A stretch of 64,000 bases of DNA from contig NC_089568.1 of assembly GCF_040115645.1 (NCBI RefSeq), positions 1,364,001 to 1,428,000 of the forward strand. Reading direction: 5' to 3'. Shown here one piece after another: positions 1 to 10,716 of the stretch. The notes under the pieces are model-generated. The model did no database searches, had not been told where the DNA came from, and saw nothing but the letters and a program-made list of their open reading frames with translations. The stretch is from Euwallacea fornicatus (taxonomy: Eukaryota; Arthropoda; Insecta; Coleoptera; Curculionidae). How positions within the stretch are numbered: the stretch's first letter is position 1; each line of letters begins with the position of its first letter. A program made the position numbers and the translations under genes.

Positions 1-895
1 CCAGTGTGCATAAAGCGGTCGTTATGATGCGTACATATGTTTTTATGATCACTAGGGAAGCAAGAAAAAAAAATTCATTCTAGCATATGTAAATATTTTG
101 AAAATTTAATGATTCTTCTTGATGACTAAAAAAACGCTGGTGATTTCGTAGATCAAATTTAAAAAGAAAAGGAACGAACGGATCGAATGGGGTGTTCAGC
201 CACTCAAGAAGGACAATAGGACAACGAAGATAATCAGGCTGAGTGCGCCACATAATGAGGGTGCAATAAACCCTCGTCTCTTCAAAGACGAGGACGATTT
301 GGATTTTTAGAATTACAAAGAGCTGAATTTTAGCGCCTCCTCGACAATGATATTACGTCCCCCAGGGACGGTTCCGGATGGTTGAAGGTCGGTTCCTTAG
401 GTATCCCGAGGTTTTTAGTGGGTACGCGCTTCAACGAATACCACACCACCCGGCCGCTATAACAACATTTTGGATACTTTGTTGAAGATTTTCCTCATAA
501 AAAAAAATTCTTAAAGAAAAAGACCGAATTAGAGGGCGCATTTGAGGCATTCTACCAGCATGGTCAGTGAGATGTCACTTGTCACCCAACAACCGATTTC
601 TTTGGACAATTTATATATCAATCGTAATAATTCTTGTCAAACTGATCAAATTATCTATAATCTAGTCAAATTTATTATTTAAATAATACAATACTGTTTT
701 TTGTTAATTACGCTCATCCAGCCACTGGCAAATTATAGCGGTAGATTTCAAGAGTGCAATTATTATCATAAGTTGTTTAATAATACTTTACACTGCATAA
801 GACCGATAATTATATAATCTGCAATTTAAAACATAGGTACACCCGATATGATAGCAAAATGAGAAAAGGAAAGATGAAATACTCATTTATCTATA
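1..895. other. Unannotated AT-rich DNA
   Basis: No coding segment, RNA gene or recognisable transposon end is visible. The first 480 bases are somewhat richer in GC than the rest but show no open frame of note. Probably intergenic or intronic DNA, or an old decayed repeat. Confidence 0.4.
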
Positions 896-1719
896 CATCT
901 ATGATTCATTAACAATGACACAACCCATAGTTGAAAACATTATACGTCGTGTGATTGTCATTGGATATGCCTTATTCGAAACTTGCAAATTTTGGATATA
1001 TACAGGACGTTGAAAGTCAAAAATTTTAATGATTTTTTTTGCTATTACTCTAAGAATATCTAGGTTAGACATTTAAAAACTTATAAAGTTATAATTTTTA
1101 AGTGACGAATGAGATACGTTTTGCAATTCCAATCTTAGGCAATTCCAATATATTGTTTGAAACTTGATTGTCTCTTAGAAAACGCTGTGTAAAGTGTATG
1201 AATATAAATGGTGGGCACTTTGAGCAATTACTTTAAGTCATTATTACGTATATCTTTTCATTAATTTTGATGTGTTCTAGAAAATTAAAATACACCTGGT
1301 GCGTTTGGATTTTAATTTCTCGTATTATCAAATTTAAAAATTAAGTTCGTTAAATACATTTTTCGGTGAAACGGATCGAGATATCAAAATCATGCAAGAA
1401 CACATAATTAATGAAAAATGATTGCTTTTTCAGATTTTAAATCAAATTTAATATTAGACATACAAGGTAAAAAATTATTAACTGTTTTAGCAACGTGGAA
1501 GGTGCAAAATATTTTTTTTTTACTTTACAAATTTTCAAGTGACTGACCTAGATACTTTCAAAATTAAAAAAATAAATAATTATTAAAATTTTAACTTTCA
1601 ACACCTTGTATATATCCGAAAATATCAATTTTCGAATGAAGTATATTTTCGCTAATTAGCACCATTTGATGTGTAGTATTTCCAGGTTTCAGTTGTCCCA
1701 GTGTTAGCGAATCACCCTG
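896..1719. mobile_element. Non-autonomous TIR transposon with long IR/DR-like arms
   Basis: An 824-bp element flanked by TA on both sides (894-895 and 1720-1721). The left arm (about 896-1090) and the reverse complement of the right arm (about 1522-1719) align over roughly 195 bp with scattered mismatches. Only the right tip keeps a clean CAGGGTG; the left tip is mutated. Each arm carries a second internal CAGG(A/G)NGTTG motif, at 1003 and ending at 1608, about 107-111 bp from the tip. The centre is non-coding AT-rich DNA. This is a MITE-type derivative of a Tc1/mariner-like transposon and shares its layout with the elements at 56215-56895 and 57952-58694. TA target duplication is the hallmark of the IS630/Tc1/mariner group; assignment below that level is inference. 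Confidence 0.7.
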
Positions 1720-1721
1720 TA

Positions 1722-3160
1722 TAGTTCAATCTAGAATACTCCTAATTATCGACTGAAATATCAATAAGAAATCTGTCTGCGTATGGGTCAATGTAAAAAT
1801 TCTGGAAAAGTCTCTTCGCAATTTGTCAAACTACATAAATCCTTCTCTTGTACTTGACATTATTCGATACAACAAACAAGCTATGTTATTTTGTGGAATA
1901 AGCGAAATTTTTTCGACCTCTTCACTTTAACTAAATTTTAAAATAACCCTTCTGTCGATTCATTTATCTCTTTGCAAATTATACTAAAATATTTGTAGCT
2001 CCACATCACCATTCACATCCACATCCACATCCACATCCACATCCACATCCACATCGACATCCACATATAGATTAAGACTTTGCACACTCATCGATTTAGT
2101 TGGCAAATATTACCTATCCTAATTTCGATTTGATTAATCTAGTTCGTAATCAATCGTTTTAGGTAACCGACTTATTACGTTTTATCATAAAAGAAGTAAC
2201 TAAAAAAAATACGAAAAAGCAGGACCCGAGATCTTCTCGAACCGCATTATAATTTATATAAGATGATTTGGCATGTTGGTCTTTCCTTCCTTTTCATTTA
2301 AGTGTTGCAACAAGTACCAGCAATTCAAAAATTACATTGTGCCTGATAATTGATTTTTTTTTGGAAGGGCTTATCTAAATTAAGACAATTGTGTACAAAC
2401 TGAATCAGTCAAAAAAGATGTTTTAAACAGGCAATTTGTGGTTTGGAGACTTTCACAATTTAAATTCGGTTTTGGCGCTGTGGATGAACAGACAAAAAAT
2501 TTGCGTTAGACAGCCGAAATTATTAATTTGCGATATAACTGTCGATGGTAACAATGTCGAATTAACGTAAAAAGATAGAACTTAATAAGTTTTTGCCAAA
2601 AAATTCTGTTTCGCCGTTTTTATTGACCGCAAATATAAAAACCATAACGATAATAATAGATATTAATTTCATACTTTCAAGGTACACATAACCAACAATT
2701 CCATCGAGTCTGAAAAAAAGATGATGAAACAACTTACTTTGTTTACCATAAAATATGGTTAGAATAGCAGTGACCAAAAATTGATTGGCCACCCACATGT
2801 ACGTTGAAATCATTTCATCTTGATAACATATCATTTTACAATAACTTTTCTGTTTTTAAGGATATCAGTACACGACAAGGCAGTTTTCGAGAACTTTTTC
2901 ATAAGTTTTTGCAAATTTAAAATCCACTCTCGTAGCTGTCAAATTTTGACATGTATGTGAAATTTTACATCAAATCAAGAATTTTCATATAACGGCTCCT
3001 AACTTAAATGGCCTTACTGGCGTTAGCGATTTGCCGTCTGTAAATAAAATAGTAGTAGTATTAAAATAATATTTCTATACAATATCATAAACTTATTCTT
3101 TTATTACATATTTATTAGGAAATGTAACACAAAAACAAACGACAATTCATTATCTGTAGC
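1722..3160. other. Unannotated AT-rich DNA
   Basis: Apart from the hexamer microsatellite near 2014-2065, nothing is recognised. The 90-residue minus-strand open frame at 2562-2834 has no motif and is of a length expected by chance in AT-rich DNA. Confidence 0.4.
2014..2065. repeat. (CACATC)n microsatellite
   Basis: About eight tandem copies of the hexamer CACATC, with a single-base variant (CGACAT) near the right end. A simple-sequence repeat with no coding context. Confidence 0.9.
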
Positions 3161-3162
3161 TA

Positions 3163-4590
3163 CAGAGCGTGACACAGAAACGAGAACACCCCGTAAAAAT
3201 GGTGTTACTTAAATAATTTTTGGTATGCATGTTTTTTAAGCTAAAACAAATGCTTAATTCAAAAAATTAACAAATTTAATTGTTAGAAACCAAAAAAAAA
3301 ATTAATAATTTGTCGTTTCTCGGTGGTATCTTGTACATTCCTGTTCGCGTCTAAGCACGGATCTAATGAGGTGATTGATGTCCTCTTGAGGATCTCATTC
3401 CAGGCTAATTGGACAGCATGATATAGCGCCGTTAGAGATTGTGAGAGATGGGTTTAATTACGCAACCTTCTACCTACAATATCCCATACATGTTCAATCG
3501 GTGAGAGGTCTGGAGATTGAGATGGCGAAGATAGTAAATTGAATGCATTTTGTTGAAAGAGATCCACAGTCACTCGAGTTTTGTGGTCGTAGTTAGAAGA
3601 ACTGGATTAACAAGAATTTCCAGATAAGGCACAAGATAAGGTTTCAAGACTTCTTGAATGCATCGTTGGGCTGTCATACTGCCTCTAATGAAAACTAAAG
3701 GTGACATGCTATCATATGCAATAGCGCCGTAAACCATTATTCCAACAGTCTTATGGACGTGTCTCTGTAGTATAAAGTAAGAATTCCGTTTTTCATCCCG
3801 TCTTCTTCTTATTCTTGCCCGACCATCAAGTATATCCAAACAGAATCTAGATTCGTCACTAAATACGATATTATCCCAATCTAGATTCCAATGCATCCGT
3901 TCTCTGCACCCCTTCAGTTAATTTTGACGATGATTTAAAGTGAGGTGTAACACAAGATAAGGAGGGTAGGAAATCAGTCCAAAACTTCTTATCCGGTGGT
4001 AAATGGTTCGAATTCCAATGGGCTTTCCATAATTAGCAAACCACTGATCCGCCAGCGTCTTCAACGAGAAGAACCTATTCCTTATGGACATAATTCGAAG
4101 GCGGCGATCTTGGCTTTCTGTAGTGCTTCGGGATCGTCTAGTATCTCTTCTTCTGCCTGTTTACTCTTCCTGGAACTATGCCTGACAACATCTTTTAATA
4201 GTGTTTACACTACAGTTCTATCTAGTGGCGATTTCCCTAAATGAAAGAGCAGCCTTTCGTAGACTCACTCTTCGACCTCTCTCAAACTTACTAAATTGAT
4301 GAAAATTTAGTAAGTTACGCATTCTGCGTCTAGGCTCATTTAATTAATCTAAAAGCACCTTCTAAGCACACCATACACCAATAAATGATATTTTGCAGTC
4401 ATATTATTGATATATTATTGCAATTTTTATAGTAAAACAAGAACCCAAAATTCCTGATAACTCGTAAACACATTGACAAATATGGATGAAAATTTAACTG
4501 TTTTTGGTGTTCCCATATACGAACATACATAACAAAAACTATTTAAATAAAACCATTGTTACGGGGCGTTCCCTTTTCTATGCCGTGCAG
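3163..4590 (-). mobile_element. Tc1-like transposon, complete ends, decayed
   Basis: A 1428-bp element with TA target duplications (3161-3162 and 4591-4592). Left and right ends form imperfect inverted repeats of about 80 bp, sharing the block GAACNCCCCGTAA and a following AATGGT. It holds one transposase pseudogene on the minus strand. Size, TA flanks and a DD..E-type transposase fit a Tc1-like family member. Several frameshifts and stops mean it is no longer autonomous. Confidence 0.85.
3305..4290 (-). pseudogene. Tc1-like transposase, frameshifted
   Basis: Reading the minus strand from about 4290, an N-terminal helix-turn-helix region is visible as GRRVSLRKAALSFREIATR, followed by an arginine-rich stretch and a segment ending near CRERMHWNLDWDNIVFSDES, which contains the first catalytic Asp. 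The longest intact piece is 3570-3896. After it the frame shifts: the usual second-Asp block is eroded (NYDHKTRVTVDLFQQ is readable), then SPSQSPDLSPIEHVWD supplies the final catalytic Glu of a DD34E triad. An in-frame TAA lies at 3454-3456, and C-terminal residues continue past it in other frames. The normal product would be about 340 residues and would cut and paste the element at TA sites. Inactive here. Confidence 0.8.
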
Positions 4591-4592
4591 TA

Positions 4593-6500
4593 TATTTATT
4601 AAAAGAATTGCTGAACGGGGTCACCCTATTACTCAACGGATTTTTAATAAACTTTAATAGCACGTCTCAGAAAATTAATGAGGATTTCTGGTTTTTGTCT
4701 TAATTCTTGGACAACGTTTGTTATTCCTAATTTTAATCCTTGAATGTTATCGCACGGAGTGTCGTAAACGTTCCTTTTTACATATGTATATATGTCCAAA
4801 ACTAAAAGTCCAACATCGTTAAATTTTAACTTTAATTTACAATGAAGATTTAATTTTAATTTGATTTTTAAATTGGCATTCTAAGCTAACGGTAAGATAG
4901 ATATACTAAGTGTCATATAAAATGTGGTTAAAACTTTCTCCAGAAAACGAAAATGGGAAAATATATAGGGTGTTCCATTTAAAAAAAGGGAATTATATCG
5001 CTAAATGTTAAAACTTGCCAGTTGGGGAAACTCGTTTTAAATTTACACAAAACTTTCCTAGAGTCCTAGAGAAGAGCCTCTGTTGCGCATCGATATCTTT
5101 AAAAACAAAGCAGTTATTGCAAACCGAAATGGTATCAAGATAAAATAATCACACCGTACATACACACTATTTAGTTTTCCTAAGAAATAAAATGTCCTTT
5201 AATTAGTTGGAAGTGGGACAACTTGTTGAAAATTAATTCAAGTAACACCTACGTAAGATTTGTTTTACACCGAGCATTCTTAAATACCAATATGATTAAA
5301 CTCACTGCTGTTTATTAAGAATTTGGCAAGGCCTTCGCTTGTGCTGCTAATGAATATGCCTAATGAGGTCGAGAACCACTCATCACAATCACATTAAATT
5401 TAAATTGAACGCAATTTAAAAGTTTTTCAAATTTCAACCAAAAGCAAGCGTTATGTTTATTTGAAAATTAAGTGCACATGCGCGTTCAAGTTGCTCTGAA
5501 CGGTTTATACGGCGTTTTTGAGACCAAACGGGCTAGTCAAGTTTGAGTTCGTTGTCAAATTCAAAAAATGCCTAAAACGCTAAGAAAATTGAAAAAAAAA
5601 ATTAAAATCCTTTTTCCTATCAAGTGGAGAACAGTTTCTGCGAATTGAAATTTCATTTTCAATCCGTTTCTACTGGAAAGTCGACGCACACCGTGTCTCC
5701 ATATTGATCCTTGTTTGTTGCTGTGTGCAAGAACGACGCAGGCGCAGAAAATTTTTACATATATCACCAAAAATATTTAAAATTCTTGTAAAAGGGAAAG
5801 CCAACATTCTTCAGAAATAGTCACTACTTCAGTGGACGTACTCAGTACTCTGATCCGCATCTCCACAATCCAAACGCGTCATAACGGCTTTTTCCTTAAA
5901 ATTTTTGCCGTCTTCTTTAGTTGAAAATATTGAATTGTTGTAGATCTCAATATCCTCGAATTGATCAGGCAAAGAAAATGTCTGTTTCTTACCTTTAATA
6001 AACCCTTAGCGACTCGCGTCTCGCCAGACCAGGAATTGTCTAACCTGCAGCGAAATGAAGATCTTCTTTTCGACACACCCATCACGGAGGCAACAACAAT
6101 ACGAAATATCATTATGTCGATGACTGCTAATTAGGCGAATTACACGTCACCAACTTTTTTCGCAAATGTATTTATGAGCCTGTAAATCAGTTGATTTTCG
6201 TAATCTGCGGGTAATGATCGGGCATGCATTTAAACATGACAAGATCGCGAAAATATCCGCCAATAATAATTCAACGTTCGATGCTGTAATTGGACAATTA
6301 TGCCACGGAGTATCAGTGAATAATAAATAAATCATCAACTATCACGCATATTGGATGTTTCCGTTCTTCTTAAGGCAATTCGTAACTTCGACCCAACGGT
6401 CGGAACTAAAAGAAAGTACCTACATATACCGCGAGATTGATTTGCATGATGAAAGAGTAGATCAGTAAATAATTATACTTAAAACATAATTCATAAATCA
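4593..6500. other. AT-rich DNA with one orphan transposon end
   Basis: The tract TATAGGGTGTTCCATTT at about 4965 resembles the TA-CAGGGTG termini of the inverted-repeat elements elsewhere in the window, but no convincing partner end was found (CACCG-TA near 5155 is a weak candidate). Open frames at 5561-5770, 5879-6112 and 6147-6338 carry no motif and look like chance. Confidence 0.35.
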
Positions 6501-6594
6501 TACCACAGTATCAGTATCCGGTGAAACTAGCTTGTAGGTAGCACCTGATTCGCAAGGAAGAACCAGTTTAATAGCAACCAACATAACATAAAAA

Positions 6595-6671
6595 ATGACT
6601 GTGAATGATATTAATGACTTGCAAATAACAGCATTTGTTTCAGTTTTTGTTCACCTGGGGCTACAATGCAG
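6595..6671 (+). CDS. Candidate first coding exon of an unknown host gene
   Basis: An ATG preceded by an A-rich context (AAAAA before ATG) opens 25 codons beginning MTVNDINDLQITAF and ends at AG|GTAAGTG, a near-ideal splice donor at 6672. The peptide is moderately hydrophobic after residue 10, so it could begin a membrane segment or signal-like region. The exon would end in phase 2. A TCAGTA initiator-like motif lies about 90 bases upstream (near 6509). No downstream exon could be joined and no family is recognised. It may equally be chance, since a donor-like sequence after a short open stretch is not rare. Confidence 0.3.
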
Positions 6672-9488
6672 GTAAGTGTATAATAATTATTAGGCTAAAG
6701 CTGGTTTGATTAATTATGCTTCTAAGGTCCAGCAGAGTTCTTCTGAGATTGTTCAGAGTTGCCCGGAATTCTGCTCTTTCTCCTTTTTCGTCTAAATGCA
6801 CGGCGTTCTAGGATTACTTATTTCGACGAAATTTCGGACACCGAGAATGAAATTTTGTTCTAATTAGATCGTAATAAACACAAGTTAAACAATATCTTGG
6901 TAAAGATCGGGACAATTAAGGTGAGTAACGCTAACGACATTGCAGAGTTTTCTAATTAGGCAACTGAAGTCTAAGTGGGTGGCAAAAGCCTGTATCAAAT
7001 TAGCAGCGGGTTTTAATAGATACTAAATTGTGTCTCGAACACGAGTTATAGTAATGTCCTTAGATAAATAGGTAGATTCAGTTACGCAGTGGAATCTGGC
7101 CTAAACACACATGCACATAATTGGGTCGTTTGACAATAGGGAAGCTAACGATCGCCTTAACAAAGGCCACACTATAATGAGTTGTAAAAAGAAATTATTC
7201 ATCACCAGTTAACCGCAAAGCAGACGAATTTATAATCCTCTTAAAGGTATTCAAAGAAGTGTTGAATAATGGAAAATTAGCTAACGATTCCACGGCTACT
7301 AACCATTTTAAGATATCAGTGGAATCAATCTCTGAAGAGATTTTTCATCTTCAATGAGATTTATAGCTTGTCTTCATTTACATAGCAAATCGATAGTAAA
7401 AGTCTGTTAATTTGTTATAATTACTGTCTAGGTGCTGTTTTAGGTGCGAGGCTGATATCGAAAAATATGTTGCTGGATTCAAAGTTGACGCTCTTAATGT
7501 AGATGACGCTGAAGGAAATTAGCAGCTTTTAAGGTAATGGTGAAAGAGAAGCTGGAGTAGTGCCATGGAAGGAAATACGAGAGAGTAAGCAAGAGATCAA
7601 ACTAGCAGACCTCTAATAGGTAATCTAAGACCAAAGGACCTTTTGTGACTGTTTTGATTTTGAACAAATATTTTTTAATTTAAATCGTAAAATATGTCGA
7701 TTGACGAATTTCAATACTTTTTTCATCAACGAACTTACTCCCGTTTCGTTGGAGAAACAGTCATTAAAATATTTTAACATGGAGGACGAGCATGGAAGTA
7801 ACTTTTGGTTTTTTTATTAAGCCACATGACCAATTTAACCTGATTAGAATCTCCATTAAATCTAATACTAAACTTAATGAAGGCTTGCCAGGAGAGAAAT
7901 TATATCGATGATCACGTTATATTGTATTTAAGAACTTTAATTACCGTGCACCAAAGTCCCTTAAATAGTTTCGTATGAATATCTCAGTAATCGAAAACTT
8001 CAGGAGATTTTTCTTTTTTTTGAAAAACTATTCAATTAAACCTGCTAAAGAGTTGTCCATTATGGCGACAATCAATTAACGATCTAATGAAATTATCCTT
8101 TGACTTTTTGTCTACGCGAACCCGTGGGTAGTAATTCTTCATGTGGTTAATTTGATCTTGTCGTGTTAACTTATAGATCAGCAGTAAAACGTTGGGCGCG
8201 ATGTGTAATTTGAGACCATTCGAAAAGCTCAGAGCTAGCAGGCACGTGAGATCGCGAGCTTTCCTAAGCCAGGGGAAAGTAAATCGTGAAAAAAAATCAT
8301 ATTTCCAACATCGCTTGGTATTTTTCAGTAAACGATCGCTTACGTCTTAGTTAGTTCTCATACGGGATCTACCAAATTTTTAGCTCCGAACATTGTTTTC
8401 ATATCACAAGCAATGTAATTGAGGACGCGGGTTACAAAAGACTTTGTATTCGTTCTAAACAATCCATTCATATTGTGTAGAAAATTAAGTAACTAAATAT
8501 TACCGATTTCCTAATCTCAAACGATCGAAGAGAACTTATGGCGTTTTTTGCACTGCATATTATAATTTTATCTCCAGTCTTACGATCATATTATGGAAAT
8601 AACGTCAAAAGCAGAAATCAAAATCCCGATCTCACATTCGCGAAATGCAGCCGCATTAATTAATTATGTCATAATATGGTAATACGAAAGTGAAATGGAA
8701 CGATTAATACATTATATACCTAAACTTGTCGCTCCCGTTAAAATATCTCGTATTTTCTCCTATGGACCTTAATTAAACGGACTAGTAGACAAATTGCGCG
8801 GTCATGTTAGAATGCAAATGGCTACACGGATCGCTCCCAAAGTTACGTAAATCGAAAATTAGTCTACTTTTTGATGGCAGATGACCATATCGCCCTGACA
8901 TGTCAACTCAGTATTTAGAAAGTGTAACAGATTATTTGCATGTCAACAGTGTTGAATAACAGTTTCTTTCAAACAATGTGTGGCGGAACTGGTTTTTGAA
9001 ACAATTTCGTTTTTAATGTGTCAGTTGCAGTGTCCTCGATAAACCTCACTCTTCACCTACATTATTTTATGATCCTGGCCAATTACTTTATACCATTACC
9101 TTATTGATACACACGCACCCTAAAAACATCAACATCGACCTTCATTAGTACTTTAAAACATTGCGTCCGTTTCTACGTCCACATGTCCATCTAGAACAAA
9201 AAACTGGTGCATTTTCTATATGACTAACATCTAACAATTTACAAGTCACTGCTTTGCGTATGGTACTCCTTATTTGGAGCTTAATATGTTTAAATAACAA
9301 TAAATTAAGGCACTTAAATTATTATCGTATTAGTATGGCTATCTTTGTGTGCTTCTGGATGTTGTTTGCATTAATTGTTTCCGAAAGCGAATAAATCTTC
9401 GTTGCGAGTGGTCAGTTTTGTAGAAATTGGGTTTAATTGGACCGAACACCTGAGTTACGATCAGCTGATATGGAATTCTGTTTGATCG
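6672..9488. other. AT-rich intron-like or intergenic DNA
   Basis: No coding, RNA or repeat feature is recognised. If the preceding candidate exon is real this would be its first intron, but no acceptor-bounded coding exon was identified. Confidence 0.3.
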
Positions 9489-9492
9489 TATA

Positions 9493-9800
9493 CGGAGTGT
9501 TTCGCAAACGTACCGAGAAACTTTCGGCGGATGTAGATATCAAAAAAACAAAATATTTAGGCCGAATGGAGCTAAGCCCGCAATCGTTTCATTTCTAACG
9601 TGCAGAGTGTTTAATTTCCTATCTTGTCAATATTTCTTAAATATTTCAAAAACGGTTTGGAATAAAGTTACGAAATTAGGGACACGCTATGGCAGGACGA
9701 GGCTAGGCAGAAGGTTCCCACCCACACCAGTGGCGTCCGCGCGGCCACTCACTGGTATGTTTTCACCGAAAAAAATTGTACGACACTTTTTTAAATACGA
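9493..9800 (+). repeat. Interspersed repeat family R, partial copy
   Basis: Starts with TA-CGGAGTGTTTCGCAAAC. It aligns over about 300 bp with the reverse complement of 21520-21817, including the shared blocks AGTGTTTRATTTC, TTTGGRATAA and AAAAAATTGTACG. It stops at the AT microsatellite into which the Ty3/Gypsy element inserted. Non-coding: the 82-residue open frame here is incidental. Other copies lie at about 16200-16420, 20938-21817 and 57098-57640. Confidence 0.65.
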
Positions 9801-9819
9801 ATATATATATATATATATA
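9801..9819. repeat. (AT)n microsatellite, left target site of the LTR element
   Basis: An alternating AT tract continues as TATATATATA at 15070-15079 beyond the other LTR. The bases next to the LTRs (TATA at 9816-9819 and TATA at 15070-15073) fit a 4-bp target-site duplication, although the repeat makes its exact length ambiguous. Confidence 0.75.
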
Positions 9820-10180
9820 TGTCGGGGAAACGTTAGGAATATTCTCCATCATTGATAATTTTGATGTTTTATTAAGTAAATTGATAGTAAGGCAAGGCTA
9901 ACGAATTCACCACTACTCGACCGCAACCTTTCCCTTCTTTTCAATTACTGCCTTCTTCACAGTTCCCATCCCCCGTGGTCCTCTTGACTTAAGGGATGGT
10001 ACCTGTTCGTCCTAGTTTTCCCACGGACCGAAACTGCACACATGGCCCTTAATTGCGTCGGTAATGGTGACCTCGTTCGACAGTGCTTTATCTCCACGAT
10101 AAACCTGTCAACCTGCTCTTCAGCCTTATTGCTAACTCAAATTTTACATTTAAAACTTAAGAACTAATAAATCTCCGACA
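9820..10180 (-). repeat. 3' LTR of the Ty3/Gypsy element
   Basis: 361 bp, terminal TGTCGG/CCGACA. Contains an AATAAA polyadenylation signal on the minus strand about 16 bases before an ATG pair (ATGATG). Those are the same ATGs that open gag in the 5' LTR, so this copy would read a short peptide out into flanking DNA. Confidence 0.95.
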
Positions 10181-10523
10181 CGGCCAACCTGACATTTCAC
10201 TCGTCCTCGGGTGATTCTAAAATTCAAAGACGACAATCAGTTCAATTCGAATAATTTCCCTATTTTGTTTAGACAAAACATTTCCCAAATTCAACTGTTT
10301 CCTTTTTTTTTTCCATCAACACAAGAGAATACAGATCCCCTAGTAATATCCCTTGAACTACTCTCTCTCTCTCTCTTTCTCTCTCTCTCCGACACATAAC
10401 TTCTCTACGCTGTCTCCTACCCACTGCGCAATAAACAACATTCGACTGATGTTACTTGCAGTTGCAGTAAGACATATGTAAAGCTACCCCAGTGTCTGCT
10501 AATACAACGTCTCTTTCAACGTT
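10181..10523 (-). other. 3' untranslated region of the Ty3/Gypsy element
   Basis: A 343-bp segment between the pol stop codon and the 3' LTR. It contains a minus-strand GA-rich tract (about 10357-10390) and a short A-run (about 10303-10312 as T on the plus strand). The bases directly before the LTR are not purine-rich, so the position of the plus-strand primer is unclear. Beyond the TAG, the pol frame stays open for 23 more codons before a TAA. Confidence 0.7.
10357..10390 (-). repeat. (GA)n purine tract
   Basis: On the minus strand this is an almost uninterrupted GA repeat with one AAA interruption. It is immediately preceded by GTGTCGGAGA, whose TGTCGGAGA equals the first nine bases of the LTR. 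It could act as, or derive from, a polypurine tract, but it lies about 180 bp from the LTR. Its function is an inference. Confidence 0.5.
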
Positions 10524-10716
10524 CTACTCACTAACGTCTCTTTCAACGTTTTCCTCACTAACGTCTCTTTCAACGTTTTCCACACTAACGTCTCTTTCAA
10601 CGTTTTCTCCACTAACGTCTCTTTCAACGTTTTCTCCACTAACGTCTCTTTCAACGTTTTCTCCACTAACGTCTCTTTCAACGTTTTCTCCACTAACGTC
10701 TCTTTCAACGTTTTCA
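10507..10716 (-). repeat. 27-bp tandem repeat array inside the pol C-terminus
   Basis: About 7.7 copies of a 27-bp unit (core ACGTCTCTTTCAACG on the plus strand). Read in the Gag-Pol frame it encodes ENVERDVS plus a variable ninth residue (G, G, G, G, V, E, E). The eighth unit contains the stop: a GAA codon position reads TAG at 10524-10526. The array is in frame, so unit gain or loss would not break the protein. Confidence 0.95.

Noticed and set aside
4000..4020. GGTTCGAATTCC resembling a tRNA B box
   Set aside because: It has one base too many, no cloverleaf can be drawn around it, and it lies inside the Tc1-like transposase pseudogene.
10507..10716. Regular 27-bp repeats that could suggest a CRISPR array
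   Set aside because: The units are directly abutting with no unique spacers and are in frame with the Gag-Pol protein in a eukaryotic element.
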